A DNA stretch of 64,000 bases from Nocardioides zeae (GCF_030818655.1 NZ_JAUTAN010000001.1:3658001-3722000), one strand, 5' to 3'. Positions 54,055 through 63,509 are shown, counted from the first letter of the stretch. Translations and numbers: made by a program. The notes: generated by a model from the sequence alone, not told the origin.

Positions 54055-55116
54055 TCAGGGCATCCGCAGGACGCCGAGGCCCTTGTAGAGGTCCACGCGC
54101 TCGATGGTCGCGCCCGGCTCCGACTCGGCCCAGCGCTCGCCGGTGATGCGCTCGTCGGAGCGGTCGTAGTCGTCCATGAGCACCAGGGCGCCCGGCGCGA
54201 GGCGGTCGCGCATGACGGGGAACGCGGGGTAGCGCGCCTCGGGACCGCCCGATCCCGGCGGGCCGTCGACGATCATGAGGTCGATCGGGGGCAGGTCACC
54301 GATGGCAGCCGCGTCGTACCACTGCGGCTCGTGGCCCGCCACGGGCGAGTCGACGAGCGGCGCGATGCGCACCTCGGCGACGTCGGCGACGCCCGCCTCC
54401 TCGAGGGTGCGTTGCGTCTGGCCGCCGTAGTAGGCGTCGTGGTCGACGGAGATGATGCGGGTGGGCAGGCCGTACTGCTTCGCGACGAGGCCCATGAGCA
54501 GCGTCGAGGAGCCGGAGCCGAACTCCAGCACCGTCGCCGGGCGGCGCGTGCGGAGCAGGTCGACCAGGTAGAGCAGCAGGTCGGGCGACGCCGCGAAGCC
54601 GCTGAGGCCGGGCAGGGGACGTTCGATGCGGACCGCGTCGAAGAGCTGCAGCAGCGCCTGGGTCTGGCGGGTCGTTCCCACGTTCTCCGCCGTCAACATC
54701 TTCTGCACCTCGTCGAGCGTCGCGGCGCGCACGCGGTGGAGCTCGGCCCGCTCGGCCTTCGCGGAGTCGGCCACGGCGCCGCGCACGAGGTCGGTCGTGC
54801 GGATCGCGTTCTTCTCGACGGACTCGCGCAGGCCGTCGGTGCGGGCCTTGAGCAGCGTCACCACCGTGTCGGTGCCGGCGCCGACGTGACGGTCGTTGAC
54901 GGCGAGCCGACCGACCACCCCGTGCAGCGCGCCGAGCACGACGGCCTGCACCGTGAGCACCAAGCCGATGCCGAGCGCGATCAGCCAGGCGCCGTCGAGG
55001 TCCACCACCGCCGCCGCCAGCAGCGGCAGCCCGACGAGCCCGATCAGGCCGGCCAGGACGACGAGGGGACGTCCTCGTCGGGGCAGCAGGGTGGTCAGCG
55101 GCGTGCGTGACGTCAT
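54055..55116 (-). CDS. Membrane-anchored class I methyltransferase
   Basis: 353 residues. Two N-terminal membrane segments (PLVVLAGLIGLVGLPLLAAAVV and AWLIALGIGLVLTVQAVVLGAL), then a helical coiled-coil region (about 85-150) and a methyltransferase domain of the class 24/CmcI-like type: TVLEFGSGSSTLLMGLVAK (SAM site), RIISVDHDAYYGGQT, IDLMIVDGPPGSGG and VLMDDYDRSDE. The arrangement matches glycan or cell-wall methyltransferases in actinobacteria, but no substrate is visible and neighbours do not help. Confidence 0.85.
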   Translation of the reverse strand: MTSRTPLTTLLPRRGRPLVVLAGLIGLVGLPLLAAAVVDLDGAWLIALGIGLVLTVQAVVLGALHGVVGRLAVNDRHVGAGTDTVVTLLKARTDGLRESVEKNAIRTTDLVRGAVADSAKAERAELHRVRAATLDEVQKMLTAENVGTTRQTQALLQLFDAVRIERPLPGLSGFAASPDLLLYLVDLLRTRRPATVLEFGSGSSTLLMGLVAKQYGLPTRIISVDHDAYYGGQTQRTLEEAGVADVAEVRIAPLVDSPVAGHEPQWYDAAAIGDLPPIDLMIVDGPPGSGGPEARYPAFPVMRDRLAPGALVLMDDYDRSDERITGERWAESEPGATIERVDLYKGLGVLRMP

Positions 55117-55173
55117 GGGCAGGAATCTATCCAGACCCGCCGACGGCGGCGGGCAGCGGCGGGCAGCGGCGCG

Positions 55174-56037
55174 TCAGGCCAGGCCGCGGATGGCCCGGGC
55201 CGGCGGACGCCGACCCGCGATGGTCCACGCCATGTCGACGACCTGCCGGGTCTCGGGCACCTGGTGGACCCGGTAGATCCGCGCCCCCGCCTGCGCGCAG
55301 ATCGCCGTCGCGGCCAACGTGCCGAGCAGCCGGTCGCCCACTCCGCGGTCGAGGGTCTCGCCGACGAAGTCCTTGTTGGAGAGGCTGACGAGCACGGGCC
55401 AGCCCGTCGCGACCATCTCGCCCAGCCGGCGGGTCACCTCGAGCGACTGGAAGGTGTTCTTGCCGAAGTCGTGGGCCGGGTCGATCACGATCGACTCCCG
55501 CGCCACGCCGGCGGCCAGCGCGCGCTCGGCGTACGCCGTCGTGTCGGCGATCGCGGAGGCGACCACGTCGTCGTACGCCAGCCGGTGCGGCCGCGTGCGC
55601 GGCGTGACCCCGCCGGTGTGGGTGCAGATGATCGCGGCGTCGTGCTCGGCCGCCGCGTCGACGAGCTGCGGGTCGGCGCCGCCCCAGGCGTCGTTGAGCA
55701 CGTCCGCGCCCTCGGCGCACACGGCGCGCCCGACCGACGCGCGCCAGGTGTCGACGGAGATGACGAGGTCGGGGTACGCCGCGCGCACGCGCGCCACGAA
55801 CGACACCACCCGGCGGCGCTCCTCGGCCTCGTCGATCTCGACGCCGGGCGCGGCCTTGATGCCGCCGATGTCGACGATCTCGGCGCCCTCGTCGACCACC
55901 TGGGCGACGCGGTCGAAGGCCTTGTCCTCCGCCCAGGTGGCGCCCTTGTCGTAGAACGAGTCGGGCGTGCGGTTGACGATCGCCATCATCAGCGTCGCGT
56001 CGTCGGGGAACGAGTGGCGCCCCAGGCGCAGCGTCAT
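55174..56037 (-). CDS. folP2: FolP2-type dihydropteroate synthase-like protein
   Basis: 287 residues. DHPS fold is clear (MMAIVNRTPDSFYDKGATW, AEIVDIGGIKAAPGVEIDE, VISVDTWRASVGRAV, VLNDAWGGADPQLV, IVIDPAHDFGKNTFQSLEV). The pABA-binding loop GGESTRPGA of true DHPS reads GGIKAAPGV here, so folate synthesis is doubtful. M. tuberculosis FolP2 (Rv1207) likewise lacks DHPS activity and sits beside gpgS (Rv1208), the same pairing as here (4-bp overlap). A role linked to methylglucose lipopolysaccharide or envelope sugars is conceivable. Confidence 0.88.
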   Translation of the reverse strand: MTLRLGRHSFPDDATLMMAIVNRTPDSFYDKGATWAEDKAFDRVAQVVDEGAEIVDIGGIKAAPGVEIDEAEERRRVVSFVARVRAAYPDLVISVDTWRASVGRAVCAEGADVLNDAWGGADPQLVDAAAEHDAAIICTHTGGVTPRTRPHRLAYDDVVASAIADTTAYAERALAAGVARESIVIDPAHDFGKNTFQSLEVTRRLGEMVATGWPVLVSLSNKDFVGETLDRGVGDRLLGTLAATAICAQAGARIYRVHQVPETRQVVDMAWTIAGRRPPARAIRGLA

Positions 56038-56999
56038 GCGGTCTCCTCCGGTGCCAGGACCGTGCGTTGGGGTGGTCGCTCGCCCACGGTCACGGCCCGC
56101 AGGTGCGGTACGGCGCCGGCCTCGGTGCGCACGAACTGCCGCAGGCCCACCGTGTCGACGCCCCCGACCTCGCCCGTGCGGCGCGCGACCGCGGCCAGGA
56201 TCTGGGTCGCCATGGCCCCCAGGTCGGCGAGCGCCTGGTGCCGGTGGGAGCGACGACCCAGGTCGACCTGGGCGATCGCGTCGACGCCCCGTGCGCGCAG
56301 GGTGTCGACGAGCGCGGCCAGCTCCACGGCGTACCCCGTCGGGACGCTCAGCGAGGCGAACAGCTCGCGACGGACCGCCCACTCGCCGGCCAGCGGCTGC
56401 ACGAGCCCGGCGAGCTCCGGGAACGCGAGCGCGAGGAGCGGGCGGGCGACGAGCTCGGTGACCCGACCCCCGTCGTACGGCCCGCCGCCCTCGACGTCGA
56501 GCGGCCGCTCGTAGAACCCCTTGACGAGGCCCACCGTCGGGTCGGTGAGGAGCGGCCCGAGGAGGCCGGGCACGAAGTGGGTGTCCCACTCGCGCAGGTC
56601 GGCGTCCATGAAGACCAGCACGTCCCCGCGCGTCACGAAGAGGGACTTCCACATCGCCTCGCCCTTGCCCGGCGCCCAGCCGAGGTCGGGGCGGATCTCG
56701 GCCGCGGCGTGCACCTCGGCCCCGGCGTCGGCCGCGGCCTGGGCGGTGCCGTCGGTGGAGTCCGAGTCGATGACGACGATCTCGTCGAGCAGGCGGGCGG
56801 TCTCCACGAGCCGCTCCCGCACGCGGGACACGACGTCGCCGACGGTGGCGGCCTCGTTGCGGGCCGGTACGACGAGGCTGACGGTCACGCCGGAGGCCTC
56901 ACGCGCGGCGAGGAGGGCGTCGAGCGGCCAGTCCTGCCAGTGGTGCGTGCGACGCGCCGCCCACGCGGACGTGGCGTCGTCGGGGCGCGGCGCGTTCAC
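56034..56999 (-). CDS. gpgS: Glucosyl-3-phosphoglycerate synthase
   Basis: 321 residues, GT81 family. Transfers glucose from an NDP donor to 3-phosphoglycerate, the first step to glucosylglycerate and methylglucose lipopolysaccharide. Motifs: TVSLVVPARNEAATVGDVV, EIVVIDSDSTDGTAQAAADAG, APGKGEAMWKSLFVTRGDVLVFMDADLREWDTHFV with the metal-binding MDADL, VKGFYERPL, GEWAVRREL and PTGYAVELAALVDTL. Coupled to folP2 by ATGA overlap. Confidence 0.93.
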   Translation of the reverse strand: MNAPRPDDATSAWAARRTHHWQDWPLDALLAAREASGVTVSLVVPARNEAATVGDVVSRVRERLVETARLLDEIVVIDSDSTDGTAQAAADAGAEVHAAAEIRPDLGWAPGKGEAMWKSLFVTRGDVLVFMDADLREWDTHFVPGLLGPLLTDPTVGLVKGFYERPLDVEGGGPYDGGRVTELVARPLLALAFPELAGLVQPLAGEWAVRRELFASLSVPTGYAVELAALVDTLRARGVDAIAQVDLGRRSHRHQALADLGAMATQILAAVARRTGEVGGVDTVGLRQFVRTEAGAVPHLRAVTVGERPPQRTVLAPEETA

Positions 57000-57104
57000 C
57001 TCGACAGGTTAGAGGTGGGTCGGGAACGGGCTCGGGGCGGCCGGGACAGGGGGGCGGTGGAAAACCGGTCGAGGATTGTCGGCGCGTCCTGCCAGGCTGC
57101 GTCC

Positions 57105-58579
57105 ATGGCCGACCAGGACGCTTTCATCGACGCCTTCGCCCGGTTCCTCGACAAGGTGGTGCACGACCACGAGCGCGCCACCTCCTCCGACGCGGGTGAG
57201 CTGGTGCGGCTCCTCGACGCCCATCTCGGCTCACCGGCGTCGAGTGCTCGATCGTCACGGAGAAGCTCCCGCCGTGGCGGCTCGTCGACGCCGACGCGGT
57301 GCTGGACGCGTTGGCCGGGGCTCAGGGTCGTGTGGTGGGCCTGTCGGTCGACCGTCGCCAGCGGGACGTCGGTCTTCGTTCGATCCTGGCGGGGCGGCAC
57401 GGTCCGGTGGGGGTCGCTCCGATCGACCACATCTCGATGCCGGTCGGTCCGGGGGAGGAGCGGCGCGTCGTCTCCCGCGGTCTGCGCCTCCTGACGTGGG
57501 GAGGTGAGCCGGTGGCCGTGCTGCAGTCGGCCGCCGACCCGGAGTGGGACCGTGAGCAGGCCACCCTGGAGGTGGTCGGAGCGAGTGCGGAGACGGTGGA
57601 TGCCTTCCTGGCGGAGGTCCGGCGCCGGATGACGGCCGACAGCGTGCTGCGCGGGCAGGTGATGACGTTCCGGCCGCACGGGTTCGAGTCGATGCTCGGG
57701 GGCGTCGCGTTCGTGGAGCGGCCCTCCGTGGCGCGGGAGGACGTGGTGCTCCCGGACGGCGCGTTCGAGCGGCTGGAGCAGCACGTGCTCGCCCTCGGCG
57801 CCCACCGGGAGGCGCTGCTCGCCGCCGGACAGCACCTGAAGCGCGGCGTCCTGCTCTACGGCCCCCCGGGCACCGGCAAGACCCACACGGTGCGGCACCT
57901 CGTGGGGGCGGCCGACGGCACGACGGTGCTGATGCTGAGCGGCAACTCGTTGGGCGCGGTGCGGGACGCCGCGAGCATCGCTCGCGTGCTGGAGCCCGCG
58001 ATCGTCGTGCTCGAGGACTGCGACCTCATCGCCGAGGACCGCGACATGATGGGTTCGCCCGACTCGCTGCTGTTCGAGCTGCTCGAGGCACTGGACGGTC
58101 TCGACGGGGATGCGGACGTCGCCTTCCTCCTCACGACGAACCGGCCCGACCTGCTCGAGCAGGCGCTGGCGCAGCGTCCGGGGCGCATCGACCTCGCCGT
58201 CGAGGTGCCGCGTCCCGACGCGGCCGCGCGGCGTCGGCTCTTCGCCCTCTACGCGCGAGGGCTCGACCTCAGCGACGAGGCCGTCGGGGCCGCTGCGGAC
58301 CGCGCCGAGGGCGTCACCGCGTCGTTCGCGAAGGAGCTGGTGCGTCGCACGGTGCTGGCCGCCGCGGTCGAGGGTGTGCCGGCCGTGGACCGTCACCTCG
58401 AGGCGGCCCTCGACGAGCTCCTCGGCGACCGCGAGTCGTTCACCCGCAGCCTGCTGGCCTCGGGACCGTCGATGCACGAGGGCGGTCCGCGGGGCTCCCG
58501 CGGTCGGTCCCACCACGGCGTCGGTGAGGAGTGGATCGACGAGGACGGGAACGGCCACGTGGTGCTCGGCGGCGACTGA
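57105..58579 (+). CDS. AAA family ATPase with unassigned N-terminal domain (single-base frameshift)
   Basis: About 491 codons from ATG 57105 once one missing C near 57229 is restored (LLDAHL then RLTGVECSIVTEKLPPWRLVDADAVL). The N-terminal 220 residues are not recognised. The ATPase half has GVLLYGPPGTGKTHTVRHLV, IVVLEDCDLIAEDRD (Walker B with Asp in place of the usual second Glu), FLLTTNRPDLLEQALAQRPGRIDLAVEVPRP and a helical lid, ending in an acidic His/Gly tail. FtsH/Bcs1/proteasomal-like AAA; no protease domain. The following rhomboid-like gene starts 41 bp later. Confidence 0.82.
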
Positions 58580-58619
58580 CGCCGGCGTCCCCCAGGGAGC
58601 CGTCGCTAGCCTGACGGAC

Positions 58620-59222
58620 ATGAGCACACCGGTGCGGACGGCCCCCGAGCGTGGGCCGGTGCGCGACGCCGTGACGCTGGTCGGCGGGTTCGTCGCGGTC
58701 CTGTGGGTCCTCGAGATCGTCGACACGATCGTCGGCCACCGTCTCGACCAGTACGGCGTGCAGCCGCGCACCGACGAGGGGCTCGTCGGCATCGCGACGG
58801 CACCGCTGCTGCACCTCGGGTTCGAGCACCTGATCTCCAACACGGTCCCGCTGCTGGTGCTGGGCTTCGTCATCGCCCTGTCCGGGATCGGGCAGGCTCT
58901 CGCCGTCACCGGCGCGATCTGGGTCATCGGCGGCTTCGGCACCTGGCTGATCGCGCCGTCCGGCACCAACCACATCGGCGCGTCGGTGCTCGTGTTCGGG
59001 TTCATCGTCTACCTGGTGCTCCGCGGCTTCTTCACGCGGCGGATCGGCCAGATCGCCGTCGGCATCGTGGTGCTCGTGCTCTACGGCGGCGCCCTGTGGG
59101 GCGTCCTCCCGGGTCAGCCGGGCATCTCGTGGCAGGGCCACCTCTTCGGCGCCATCGGCGGAGGTCTCGCTGCGGCGATGCTGACGCCGCGCCGTACCGA
59201 CGCGACAGGAGCGACCGCATGA
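58620..59222 (+). CDS. Rhomboid family intramembrane serine protease
   Basis: 200 residues, six membrane segments. Rhomboid motifs are complete: HLGFEHLISNTVPLLVLG (oxyanion His and Asn), NHIGASVLVFG (Ser nucleophile in GAS) and WQGHLFGAIGGGLAA (catalytic His). The second motif is GxS-like GAS with Ser next to Ala, as in many actinobacterial members. It would cleave single-pass membrane proteins. It overlaps the following SRPBCC gene (ATGA), so it sits in an operon with it and probably the AAA ATPase. Confidence 0.87.
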   Translation: MSTPVRTAPERGPVRDAVTLVGGFVAVLWVLEIVDTIVGHRLDQYGVQPRTDEGLVGIATAPLLHLGFEHLISNTVPLLVLGFVIALSGIGQALAVTGAIWVIGGFGTWLIAPSGTNHIGASVLVFGFIVYLVLRGFFTRRIGQIAVGIVVLVLYGGALWGVLPGQPGISWQGHLFGAIGGGLAAAMLTPRRTDATGATA

Positions 59223-59707
59223 CCGCCTTCTCCGTCTCCCACGAGGCGACCGCCGTGCTGCCCGTCGAGCGGCAGGCGGTGTGGGACGTGCTCACCGACC
59301 CCGCGACGCTCGCCGAGCTGACCCCGATGCTCACCTCGATCGAGGAGCGGGGGGAGCACTGGGTCTGGCGCATGGCCAAGGTGCCGGGCCTGAGCCTGGC
59401 GGTGGCGCCGGAGTTCACCGAGCGCATGACGTTCGTGGAGCTGGAGCGCATCGACTTCCGCCACGACCCGCCCGCGGGGCGGGACGAGGACGCGGGGGCG
59501 GAGGGCTGGTACGAGCTGCGGGACGCGACCGACGACGAGCGCGGCGCGGCCGCGGTGGCCGCGCACCTCGCCATCAGCCTCACCATCACCGTCGACCTGC
59601 CGCTCCCGCGGCTGTCGGCGCCGGCGGTGAAGACCGCGATGAAGCGCGTCGTCGCCTCGATGGGCAACGGGTTCGCGACGAACCTCGACCGTCACCTGGG
59701 GATCTGA
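59219..59707 (+). CDS. SRPBCC (START-like) family protein
   Basis: 162 residues. SHEATAVLPVERQAVWDVLTDPATLAELTPMLTSIEERGEHW is the usual SRPBCC opening (in parts: VERQAVWDVLTDPATLAEL), with a beta-grip core and a C-terminal helix (VKTAMKRVVASMGNGFATNLDRHL) that closes the ligand cavity. Proteins like this bind hydrophobic ligands; function is unknown. Translationally coupled to the rhomboid. Confidence 0.85.
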   Translation: MTAFSVSHEATAVLPVERQAVWDVLTDPATLAELTPMLTSIEERGEHWVWRMAKVPGLSLAVAPEFTERMTFVELERIDFRHDPPAGRDEDAGAEGWYELRDATDDERGAAAVAAHLAISLTITVDLPLPRLSAPAVKTAMKRVVASMGNGFATNLDRHLGI

Positions 59708-59722
59708 CCCCGGAACCCACGC

Positions 59723-59769
59723 GGTCGTGGTGTGAGGCCGCCGGAAAACGGCGGCCTCACACCACGACC
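59723..59769. terminator. Perfect TCGTGG-family hairpin between convergent genes
   Basis: The tightest family member: 21 perfectly paired bases (GGTCGTGGTGTGAGGCCGCCG and its complement) around a GAAAA loop, 16 bp after the SRPBCC stop and 17 bp from the reductase stop. It should end transcripts from both sides. It also belongs to the repeat family described at 4148. Confidence 0.88.
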
Positions 59770-59785
59770 GATGTGGACTGAGCGA

Positions 59786-60643
59786 TCAGGCGCCCGGGAT
59801 CCAGTCGAACGTGTCCGGGTTGGGGCCGGTGCGCCCCTCCTCGCCCTTGTCGAGGCCGGTGATCCGGTTGACCTCGTCGGCGGTCAACGAGAAGTCGAAG
59901 ATGTCCGCGTTCTCCTTCACCCGCTCCGGCGTCACCGACTTCGGGAAGATGATGTCGCCGCGCTCGATGTGCCAGCGGAGGGTCACCTGGGCGGGCGTCT
60001 TGCCGTACTTCTCGGCCAGCTCGACCAGCACCGGGTCGTCCAGCACCGCGCCCTGCGCGATCGGCGACCAGGCCTCGACCGCCACGTCCAGGCGACCGGA
60101 CGCCAGGCGCGCCTCCTCGTTCGTCAGGTAGGGGTGCACCTCGATCTGGTTGATCGCGGGCACGATCCCCGTCTCGTCCACGATCCGCTTGAGGTGCTCG
60201 GGGTGGAAGTTGGAGACGCCGACCGAGGCGGCCTTGCCCTCGGCCGCCAGCTCGGTGAGCGTGCGCCACGTCGACACGTAGTCGCCGCCGTAGCGCGTCG
60301 GGAGCGGCCAGTGGATGAGGAAGAGGTCGACGTGGTCGACGTCGAGCTCGCGCAGCGACTGCTCGAGGGCGGCGCGGGCGACGGCCGGCTCGTGGGAGTC
60401 GTTGTTGAGCTTCGTCGTGATGTAGACGTCCTCGCGGGCCAGGCCCGAGCTGCGCAGCGCGCGACCGACACCGGCCTCGTTCTGGTACATCTGCGCCGTG
60501 TCGATGTGGCGGTAGCCCGCCTCGAAGGCGGTCAGCACCGCGCGCTCCGTCTCGTCCGGCGGCACCTGGTAGACGCCGAAGCCGAGCTGCGGGATGGTCG
60601 TGCCGTTGTTGAGGCTGACGGTCGGGATCTCTGCGGAAGCCAT
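59786..60643 (-). CDS. Aldo/keto reductase
   Basis: 285 residues from ATG 60643. NADPH-dependent TIM barrel: YRHIDTAQMYQNEAGVGRAL (catalytic Asp and Tyr), DVYITTKLNN (Lys), VDLFLIHWPLP (His), GKAASVGVSNFHPEHL and IIFPKSVTPERVKENADIFDF (cofactor). This is the AKR5-like group (2,5-diketogluconate reductase and methylglyoxal reductases) with broad carbonyl substrates. Longer forms in the same frame were rejected since similarity starts at MASAEIPTVSLNNG. Confidence 0.92.
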   Translation of the reverse strand: MASAEIPTVSLNNGTTIPQLGFGVYQVPPDETERAVLTAFEAGYRHIDTAQMYQNEAGVGRALRSSGLAREDVYITTKLNNDSHEPAVARAALEQSLRELDVDHVDLFLIHWPLPTRYGGDYVSTWRTLTELAAEGKAASVGVSNFHPEHLKRIVDETGIVPAINQIEVHPYLTNEEARLASGRLDVAVEAWSPIAQGAVLDDPVLVELAEKYGKTPAQVTLRWHIERGDIIFPKSVTPERVKENADIFDFSLTADEVNRITGLDKGEEGRTGPNPDTFDWIPGA

Positions 60644-60693
60644 GCCAGTGACAGTGCCACCGCGTTCAAGATGATTCCGCCGCGTGAGGCGGC

Positions 60694-61842
60694 TCACCCC
60701 TCGAGCACGTCGGCGAGCCGCACCGCGTCCAGCGCGTGCGCGCGCCCGACCGGCTCGCTCGTCAGGGCCCCCGCGTGCGTCGCGAGGCCGCGCGCGAGCG
60801 CCGGGTCGGCCACGCAGGCGTCGCGCCAGCCGCGACCGGCGACCTCCGCGACGTACGGCAGCGTCACGTTGGTCAGCGCGTAGGTCGAGGTGTGCGGCAC
60901 GGCGCCCGGCATGTTCGCGACGCAGTAGAACGTCGCGTCGTGCACGCGGTAGGTCGGGTCGGCGTGGGTCGTGGCGCGGGAGTCCTCGAAGCAGCCGCCC
61001 TGGTCGATCGAGATGTCGACGAGCACGGCGCCGCTGCGCATCTGGGCGACCGTCTCGTTCGTGACCAGCGTCGGGGCCTTCGCGCCCGGAATCAACACGG
61101 CGCCGATGACGAGGTCCGCCTCGAGCACGGCCTCGGTGAGGGTGAGCGAGTTGGACGCGACCGTCTGCACGCGGTGGCCGAAGAGCTGGTCGGCGCGACG
61201 CAGGGCGGCCGGGCTCCGGTCGAAGAGCAGGACGCGCGCGCCCATGCCGAGCGCGACCGTGGTGGCGTTGAGGCCCGCGACCCCGGCGCCCACGACCACG
61301 ACGTTCGCCGCGTAGGTGCCCGGGACCCCGCCCATGAGCACGCCGCGGCCCCCCAGCACGCCGGCCCCGGCCCGCATCAGGTGGTAGGCGCCCGCCTGCG
61401 GCGCGAGCCGCCCCGCGACCTCCGACATGGGGGCCAGCAGCGGCAGCGAGCCGTCCGCCCCCTGCACCGTCTCGTAGGCCAGGGCCGTGACCTCACGCGC
61501 CAGGAGCTCCTCGGTGAGTGCCTTGTCCGCGGCCAGGTGGAGGTAGGTGAAGAGCACGAGGCCCGGACGCAGCCGGTGGTGCTCCTCCGCCACGGGCTCC
61601 TTCACCTTCAGCACCAGCTGCGCCTCCGCCCAGGTGGCGTCGGCGGCCTCGTCCGCCGAGGCGCCGGTGACGATGCGGGCGCCTGCTGCGGCGTACTGCT
61701 CGTCCGTCAGCGCCGAGCCGAGCCCGGCGCCGCTCTGCACGAGCACCTCGTGGCCGTGGCCGACCAGCTCGGTGACGCCGGCGGGGGTGAGGGCGACGCG
61801 GTACTCGTGGTTCTTGACCTCGGTGGGGACACCGATGCGCAT
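60694..61842 (-). CDS. ald: Alanine dehydrogenase
   Basis: 382 residues. Catalyses reversible L-alanine to pyruvate and ammonia with NAD. MRIGVPTEVKNHEYRVALTPAGV is the family start; substrate contacts are Lys in LVLKVKEPV and His in FTYLHLAADKAL. NAD site NVVVVGAGVAGLNATTVALGMGARV; C-terminal VLVDISIDQGGCFEDSRATTH. Together with the AlaA-type enzyme at 9176 the organism can run alanine either way. Regulators (AsnC/Lrp) often lie beside ald; none here. Confidence 0.95.
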   Translation of the reverse strand: MRIGVPTEVKNHEYRVALTPAGVTELVGHGHEVLVQSGAGLGSALTDEQYAAAGARIVTGASADEAADATWAEAQLVLKVKEPVAEEHHRLRPGLVLFTYLHLAADKALTEELLAREVTALAYETVQGADGSLPLLAPMSEVAGRLAPQAGAYHLMRAGAGVLGGRGVLMGGVPGTYAANVVVVGAGVAGLNATTVALGMGARVLLFDRSPAALRRADQLFGHRVQTVASNSLTLTEAVLEADLVIGAVLIPGAKAPTLVTNETVAQMRSGAVLVDISIDQGGCFEDSRATTHADPTYRVHDATFYCVANMPGAVPHTSTYALTNVTLPYVAEVAGRGWRDACVADPALARGLATHAGALTSEPVGRAHALDAVRLADVLEG

Positions 61843-61990
61843 GGGGACTCCTCGGACTCGTGGGCGCGCGGTGGCGCGACGGGGCGCGGCCTCGGGGTGT
61901 GACGCCGCTCACTCATCATGACGGCTGCTCACACGTGATTCACAGAGTCCCCTCACGGGACATTGGGTCAGCGGGTGTGAACTGGTTGCC

Positions 61991-63439
61991 ATGAACGACT
62001 CCCGTCCCTCCGCTCCGCCGCCCCACGAGCCGGAGCGTCCCGCGACCCAGCCGCTCCCCTCGTACGGCGCACCCGGTGCGTTCCCGCCGCCGGGGGAGCA
62101 GTACGGACAGGCCCCGTCCGGGGCCCACGCGTCCGGGGCCCACCCCTCCGGCGCCCACGACGCCTGGGGCCAGCCCGCGTCGTACCCCCAGCAGCCCCAG
62201 CAGCAGTTCCCCCCGCAGGCGGGGTGGGGCCAGGTCCCGCCGGGTGCCCAGGGGCCGTACGGCGCGTGGCCGCCCCCACCGCCGCCGCGCCGCCGGCGGG
62301 GGGCCGGGGTGCTCGCCGCGGTCGCCGGTGGTGTCATCGGCTCCGCGCTGACCTGCGCCGTGGCGATCCCGGTCGTCCTCAACGCCGACGACGACGCGCA
62401 GCCGAGCAGCTCGACCTCGAGCAACCCCGACATCGACGACCTCGTCAACCGCGGCGGCGGGGACACGGACGAGGCCTCCGACCCCGGCGAGGTGTCCGAC
62501 GCGGGCGTGCTGCTCGTCAACACGGCGCTCCAGGGCGGCGAGGGCGCCGGTACGGCGATGGTGCTCACCTCCGACGGGCTCGCCGTCACCAACTACCACG
62601 TGGTCGACAACTCGACGACCGTCGAGGTGGAGGTCGCCGCGACGGGTGAGACGCACGAGGCGACGGTGCTCGGGTACGACGCGTCCGCCGACGTCGCCGT
62701 GCTCCAGATCGACGGCGTGAGCGACCTCGACACCGTCACGCTCGACGACGACGGCGGGGTCGACGTCGGCGACGCCGTGGCCGCGCTCGGCAACGCCGGC
62801 GGCCAGGGCTTCCTCTCCGAGGTGCGCGGCGAGGTCACCTCGCTCGACGAGAGCATCACGACGACGGACCAGTACAACGGCAACGAGACCGAGATCGGCG
62901 GTCTCATCGAGACCGACGCCGACGTGGTCCCCGGCTACTCCGGCGGCCCCATGTTCGACGCCGAGGGCGAGGTCATCGGCATCAGCACCGCCGCCGCGTC
63001 GACCAACGGCCAGGACGGCCCGACGTCCTCCGCCGTCCCCGGCGCGCAGGCGCAGGGCACGGGCCAGGTCCAGGAGGGCGGCGGCATCAGCTACGCCCGC
63101 CCGATCGACGAGGCGCTCGACGTCGTGCAGGCCGTCATCGACGGCGACGAGGGCGACGGCATCGTCATCGGCACGCCGGCCTACCTCGGCGTCAGCATCG
63201 ACCCGTCCGGTGGTGAGCCGCTCGTCGCGGCCGCCGAGGCCGACACCCCCGCCGGCCAGGCCGGCCTCCAGGAGGGCGACGTCATCACCGCCATCGGCGA
63301 CACCCAGGTGTCGACCTTCGACGAGCTGGCGGCCGCCGTCGCGTCCTACGAGCCCGGCGACACGGTGACCATCACCTGGGAGCGCAACGGCCAGGAGATG
63401 AGCGGCGACGCGACCCTCACGGAGTCGCCGCTGAACTGA
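61991..63439 (+). CDS. HtrA/DegP-like serine protease (S1C) with PDZ domain
   Basis: 482 residues. A long cytoplasmic Pro/Gln/Gly-rich N-terminus (about 1-95) is followed by one membrane segment (GVLAAVAGGVIGSALTCAVAIPVVL). The trypsin-like domain has catalytic His in VTNYHVVDNS, Asp in YDASADVAVLQI and Ser in VVPGYSGGPMFDAEG. The oxyanion region lacks the more usual GNSGGP, having GYSGGP. A PDZ domain (GTPAYLGVSIDPSGG, TPAGQAGLQEGDVITAIGD) ends the protein. Envelope quality control is likely. Ends at a terminator. Confidence 0.92.
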   Translation: MNDSRPSAPPPHEPERPATQPLPSYGAPGAFPPPGEQYGQAPSGAHASGAHPSGAHDAWGQPASYPQQPQQQFPPQAGWGQVPPGAQGPYGAWPPPPPPRRRRGAGVLAAVAGGVIGSALTCAVAIPVVLNADDDAQPSSSTSSNPDIDDLVNRGGGDTDEASDPGEVSDAGVLLVNTALQGGEGAGTAMVLTSDGLAVTNYHVVDNSTTVEVEVAATGETHEATVLGYDASADVAVLQIDGVSDLDTVTLDDDGGVDVGDAVAALGNAGGQGFLSEVRGEVTSLDESITTTDQYNGNETEIGGLIETDADVVPGYSGGPMFDAEGEVIGISTAAASTNGQDGPTSSAVPGAQAQGTGQVQEGGGISYARPIDEALDVVQAVIDGDEGDGIVIGTPAYLGVSIDPSGGEPLVAAAEADTPAGQAGLQEGDVITAIGDTQVSTFDELAAAVASYEPGDTVTITWERNGQEMSGDATLTESPLN

Positions 63440-63468
63440 GCCTTCCCCCAGGCTCCCGCTGACCCAGG

Positions 63469-63509
63469 GCGCCGCACGGCCGAGGACCCGAGACCTTGCC
63501 GTGCGGCGC
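63469..63509 (+). terminator. Intrinsic terminator after htrA
   Basis: GCGCCGCACGGC and its complement GCCGTGCGGCGC, 17-nt loop, 29 bp after the stop and followed by a T-containing tract (TCTGGTTTGTC). Confidence 0.8.

Noticed and set aside
53540..55110. A very long plus-strand continuation of the VWA-SWIM frame over the following methyltransferase gene
   Set aside because: After about 53550 the frame turns Arg/Gly/Pro-rich, while the adjacent frame has sensible protein ending at 53965; the rest is antisense to a clear methyltransferase.
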